DNA of 64,000 nt from Pseudobdellovibrionaceae bacterium (lineage in GTDB: Bacteria > Bdellovibrionota > Bdellovibrionia > Bdellovibrionales > UBA1609): positions 1 through 64,000 of the forward strand of contig CANEZP010000014.1 in the NCBI GenBank assembly GCA_947444305.1, written 5' to 3'. Under the pieces are notes generated by a model. It searched no databases. It was not told the origin of the DNA and worked only from the letters and a program-made list of their open reading frames with translations. The translations under genes were made by a program, and so were the position numbers. This document shows, in pieces, positions 60,756 through 64,000 of this stretch (the first letter of the stretch is position 1; every line of letters starts with the position of its first letter).

Positions 60756-62600
60756 CTACTGTTTCGACTGCTTCTCTTTTTCGGCGTCGGTCAGCGAGGC
60801 TTTCAAAGTCTCACCGAACAAGTCACCGAGGGAAGTTTTCGAAGTGGCCGTTGCCTTCTTCACGTAATCTTCAACATCGGCTTTTGACTCGCGCAATTTG
60901 ACGAGCTTCGCGCTCAGGCCGATCTTGCGGGAATCGCGATCGATGGTGATGATTTCGGCTTTAAGAACGTCGCCGACTTTAACCACGTCATCCGGTTTAT
61001 CAACACGCTTGGTGGAGAGTTCCGAGATGTGGATCAAGCCTTCGATATCGCTCTCGAGCTCGACGAAGACACCGAAATCCGCAAGCTTCACGACTTTTAC
61101 GTCGTACTGATTGCCGATTTTGTACTTGTCTTCGATGTTCGACCAGGGATCCGACTCGAGCTGTTTCAAGCCGAGGCTGAAACGTTCGTTCTCGATGTCG
61201 ACGCCCAAGACGACGGCGCGAACTTTGTCGCCCTTCTTGAACATTTCCGAAGGATGATTGATGCGTTTGGTCCACGAGAAATCTGAGATGTGAACCATAC
61301 CGTCGATGCCGTCTTCCACGCCGATGAAGATACCGAAGTCGGTGATCGATTTGACTTCGCCTTCGATGATCGTACCGGGCTGGTAAGAATCTTTGAGTTC
61401 AACCCAAGGATTGGCTTCGAGCTGTTTCATGCCGAGCGAGATGCGGCGATTGGTGCCGTCGATTTCGAGAACTTGTACGTCGACTTCGTCGCCGACTTTC
61501 AAGATCTGCGACGGGTGCTTCACGCGCTTCGTCCAGGACATTTCGGAAACGTGAATCAGACCTTCGATGCCTTCGGCGAGTTCGATAAATGCGCCGTAAT
61601 CAGTCAAGCTGACCACTTTGCCTTTAACTTTAGCGCCGACGACGAAGGCTTTAGAAGCCGCTTCCCACGGATCTTCTTTAAGCTGCTTTAAGCCCAAAGA
61701 GACGCGTTCTTTTTCGTTGTCGAATTTCAAAACTTTGACGTCGATTTCGTCGCCGACATTGAGAATTTCCGAAGGGTGCTTTACGCGGCCCCAGGACATA
61801 TCCGTAATGTGCAGCAAACCGTCCATACCGCCGAGGTCGATGAACGCACCGTAATCGGTGATGTTCTTGACCACGCCTTTGACGATCGAGCCTTCCTTCA
61901 TTGCATCCAGAGTTTGGGTGCGGAGTGACTCGCGTTCTTCTTCCAACAGAGCACGGCGGCTTAATACAATGTTGCCGCGTTTCTTGTTGAACTTGATGAC
62001 TTTGAATTTGTAGACCTTGCCGATGTAGGCGTCGATGTTCCGCACCGGGCGGAGATCGATTTGGCTACCGGGCAAGAAGGCTTTAACGCCGATGTCGACA
62101 CTCAAGCCGCCTTTAACTTTGGCGATGATCGTGCCTTCGATGACTTCTTCGTTTTCGGCCGCGCGGGAGATATCGTTCCAGGCGCGCAACATGTCGGCTT
62201 TGTCTTTAGACAGAACCACCATGCCATTTTCGTTTTCAATACGGTCGATGTAAACTTCAACCTCGGATCCGACGGCGATATCGCGTTGACCATCGACTAC
62301 ACGGAATTCCGAAATCGGAATCAAACCTTCGCTTTTGTAGTTGATGTCGACCAAAACGTAGTCTTCTTGAACTTCGACGACGCGGCCTTTGACGATGTCG
62401 CCCACTTTATTATCTGAAGTGGCGAGGGATTGGTTGAACAAATCGGCGAAAGATTCACCGGATTTGGCTGTAGTGTTAAAAAGTCCCGGATTTTGCGGAA
62501 CTTCGCTGTCGGCGGCATCAAGTTGCGCCAGGATCTTTTCTCTTTCAGCCTGTGCACGACTCTTATTTTTAGTACCTGCCGACGTGTTGACCATATGCAA
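60756..62600 (-). CDS. rpsA: Ribosomal protein S1
   Basis: 614 residues with six S1 domains, at about 60-130 (VGDIVKGRVVEVQEDYVLVD, in part), 145-215, 230-300, 315-385, 400-470 and 485-555. Domains 3-6 share DYGAFIDLGG/DFGIFIGVED-type sequence and HPSE/HPSQ turns. Helps mRNA binding by the 30S subunit. The TTG at 62600 is five bases from AGGAGG; an ATG two codons later (62594) is the alternative. The leader carries GC-rich hairpin potential, as S1 is autoregulated in other bacteria. An end with an acidic/Lys tail. Confidence 0.96.
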   Translation of the reverse strand: MHMVNTSAGTKNKSRAQAEREKILAQLDAADSEVPQNPGLFNTTAKSGESFADLFNQSLATSDNKVGDIVKGRVVEVQEDYVLVDINYKSEGLIPISEFRVVDGQRDIAVGSEVEVYIDRIENENGMVVLSKDKADMLRAWNDISRAAENEEVIEGTIIAKVKGGLSVDIGVKAFLPGSQIDLRPVRNIDAYIGKVYKFKVIKFNKKRGNIVLSRRALLEEERESLRTQTLDAMKEGSIVKGVVKNITDYGAFIDLGGMDGLLHITDMSWGRVKHPSEILNVGDEIDVKVLKFDNEKERVSLGLKQLKEDPWEAASKAFVVGAKVKGKVVSLTDYGAFIELAEGIEGLIHVSEMSWTKRVKHPSQILKVGDEVDVQVLEIDGTNRRISLGMKQLEANPWVELKDSYQPGTIIEGEVKSITDFGIFIGVEDGIDGMVHISDFSWTKRINHPSEMFKKGDKVRAVVLGVDIENERFSLGLKQLESDPWSNIEDKYKIGNQYDVKVVKLADFGVFVELESDIEGLIHISELSTKRVDKPDDVVKVGDVLKAEIITIDRDSRKIGLSAKLVKLRESKADVEDYVKKATATSKTSLGDLFGETLKASLTDAEKEKQSKQ

Positions 62601-62726
62601 ACATACCTCCTGCGGGATCGAACCAATACATCAGCCGGTCATTTTGGCCGGGTCCGCCCTTATATTTAGAATAGACTCGTTATTAGAGAGTAAGGATTTA
62701 AAGTCAAAAGGATTTTACAAAACGCA

Positions 62727-63404
62727 TCATGCGTTCCCGTTCGGCGAGGCCAAAGCCTCGACGACCCAACCTTGAATCTGGTCAACAACCTCGGAAAGTT
62801 GCAGGCCATTTGAATCCACCACTCGCGCATTTTTAGGAATAGCCAAGGGCGCCGCAGCGCGGGAAGAGTCCTGACGGTCGCGCTCTTTTTGTCGGTCGTG
62901 GGTCGCTTGGACGTCCAATCCTTGCTCCTTCGCACGACGGGCGGCACGCTCTTCTTGGCTAGCGGTCAGGAACACCTTCAATAATGCATTCGGGAAGACC
63001 ACGGTCCCGCAATCGCGCCCTTCGGCGACGAGACCAGGTACGTACGAGGCACAATCGCGCTGATTCTGCAGCAGAGCTTCACGAACTTCGGGGTTTTGGC
63101 TGATTTGGCTGGCGCGGGTGCCGTTCTCTTCGGCCAAGATCTCGAAAGTCACATCCTGTTTTTTGTAGAGGACGCGGGTTTGGTCGTCGTCCATGCGCAC
63201 TTCCCAAACGGGGTTGGCGGCGAGCTGAACGAGTCCCTGTGTGTCAGAAGATTTGACGTCTTCTTTCATCGCGACGAACGCGAGACCCCGGTAAAAGGCG
63301 CCGGTCGAAACCCATTTCCAGCCCAAACGGCGTGCGAGTTCGCGACTGACCGACGATTTGCCGGAAGCGCTTGGTCCATCGATAGTGATAATTTGGGAAG
63401 TCAT
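62727..63404 (-). CDS. cmk: Cytidylate kinase
   Basis: 225 residues. P-loop GPSASGKSSVSRELA, substrate-binding segment STGAFYRG, and LVAEGRDCGTVVFP, with the LID-type RRAKEQG and RDRQDSSRAAAPL arginine/serine segment. Phosphorylates CMP/dCMP using ATP. Next gene downstream is rpsA, the order seen in many bacteria, separated by 126 bases including the rpsA leader. Confidence 0.95.
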   Translation of the reverse strand: MTSQIITIDGPSASGKSSVSRELARRLGWKWVSTGAFYRGLAFVAMKEDVKSSDTQGLVQLAANPVWEVRMDDDQTRVLYKKQDVTFEILAEENGTRASQISQNPEVREALLQNQRDCASYVPGLVAEGRDCGTVVFPNALLKVFLTASQEERAARRAKEQGLDVQATHDRQKERDRQDSSRAAAPLAIPKNARVVDSNGLQLSEVVDQIQGWVVEALASPNGNA

Positions 63405-63488
63405 TCGAGGACCAAGGCTATTCTATCTTTCGTCCACCGCCAAGCCTGCATTTCCGCGGCGGCACGGTTTTTTCATCGGAATCCCCGC

Positions 63489-64000
63489 ATGACGAAAATC
63501 AGATCGGCTCTTGCACTCCTGCTCCTCCTGGCGTTCATCGCGCGCGCGCATGGCGGCGAAAATACAACGGGGGCTAAATTTTCTGCATTGGAATTCTTCG
63601 AAGTCATCGATCCGGCCATAAAACGGAATCCACTTTTGCCGGGGCGTGTGACGCTGGAAAGTGCCGATCTGAGCGTCGAGGAACTCGAAAATTTGCTCAT
63701 TGGTTCGTGGAAGGTGCAAATCACATGTTCAGGCCGGCCGCTCACCTCGCGCGCGACCATATTCACTACGATCGCCGACGGCGTAACGAAAGAAGCAGCG
63801 GTCGTTCAGTTTTTCCAAGACAAACGTTTCGAAAGGCGCTTCACACGCGGGGCACTGCAGACCCAAGCTGATTTTTCTGATCCCGGCGTGACCAACCGTG
63901 GGCAGTGGTCGGTCCAAGCGACCAAAACACCGGGCGTGTTCATCGTAGATCTCGAAAATGCCGAACTCCTTTATCTCACATTACGCCTGTACGTGATCAA
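63489..64000 (+). CDS. Secreted hypothetical protein, 5' part (runs off the window)
   Basis: Open frame from ATG 63489 to the window end, about 170 codons and no stop. Residues 1-22 form a signal peptide (SALALLLLLAFIARAHG). The mature part is beta-rich (GSWKVQITCSGRPLTSRATIF, in part) with no motif recognised. Divergent from cmk. Confidence 0.65.
   Translation, partial: MTKIRSALALLLLLAFIARAHGGENTTGAKFSALEFFEVIDPAIKRNPLLPGRVTLESADLSVEELENLLIGSWKVQITCSGRPLTSRATIFTTIADGVTKEAAVVQFFQDKRFERRFTRGALQTQADFSDPGVTNRGQWSVQATKTPGVFIVDLENAELLYLTLRLYVI

Overview
The window looks like chromosomal DNA of a Gram-negative, flagellated delta-type proteobacterium, most probably a member of the Bdellovibrionota (Bdellovibrio and relatives). 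This is inferred from content, not from a search. The clues are a very large share of secreted proteases and short-lived-family lipoproteins, a lipoprotein with the atypical 'FQNC' processing region, a glycine-rich secreted protein ending in a 'DLRRFLPG' segment, an isolated fliL, a Csd6-like L,D-peptidase, and frequent TTG starts. The DNA reads as moderately GC-rich, with a visibly more AT-rich stretch around 6.0-9.2 kb. No insertion sequence, prophage, CRISPR array or rRNA gene was seen.

Layout. 1-2.9 kb: haem/tetrapyrrole operon on the minus strand (hemA - hemC/hemD fusion - hemL, the last cut by the window edge). 3.0-4.2 kb: class III-type sirtuin and a coupled pair of very small proteins. 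4.4-9.2 kb: a secreted cysteine- and glycine-rich protein and three tandem trypsin-like proteases, one with a stop codon inside its signal peptide. 9.3-16.3 kb: secreted proteins, including a 1041-residue alpha/beta-hydrolase with a long coiled coil and a protein-glutaminase (protein deamidase), plus PlsC. 16.3-20.7 kb: tesA-ybbA-ybbP-like operon followed by an iron-sulphur uracil-DNA glycosylase. 20.7-29.1 kb: signalling block with a CheB-CheR-PAS fusion, two hybrid histidine kinases and a PilZ protein. 29.3-32.9 kb: metG-trmH-trmO, translationally coupled.

32.9-41.7 kb: LysR regulator with a perfect palindrome before it, a gene-free purine-rich stretch, tRNA-Met(CAT) with a good promoter, several envelope proteins, and an RsmB-like methylase. 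41.8-44.6 kb: nrdR-nusB-two unknown genes-PEP-synthase regulator. 44.6-49.5 kb: LysR, a subtilase lipoprotein, and an operon of two paralogous signal-anchored proteins plus a one-helix coiled-coil protein. 49.6-56 kb: TetR regulator, a large secreted unknown, a lipoprotein with a JAMM-like motif, and an active/inactive pair of M16 peptidases. 56-60.6 kb: fliL, Csd6-like L,D-transpeptidase/carboxypeptidase, a 58-residue protein, rhomboid protease, VOC epimerase, HIT hydrolase and SppA. 60.7-63.4 kb: rpsA and cmk. The last 0.5 kb starts another secreted protein that runs off the end.

How the parts fit. Housekeeping genes (haem, metG, nrdR-nusB, rpsA-cmk) alternate with envelope and secreted functions. 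The secreted hydrolases (three S1 proteases, an S8 protease, M16 pair, protein-glutaminase, alpha/beta-hydrolase, L,D-peptidase) would suit an organism that attacks other cells or macromolecules, but no single locus is proven to be a predation system. Tight operons with 4-base ATGA overlaps are common.
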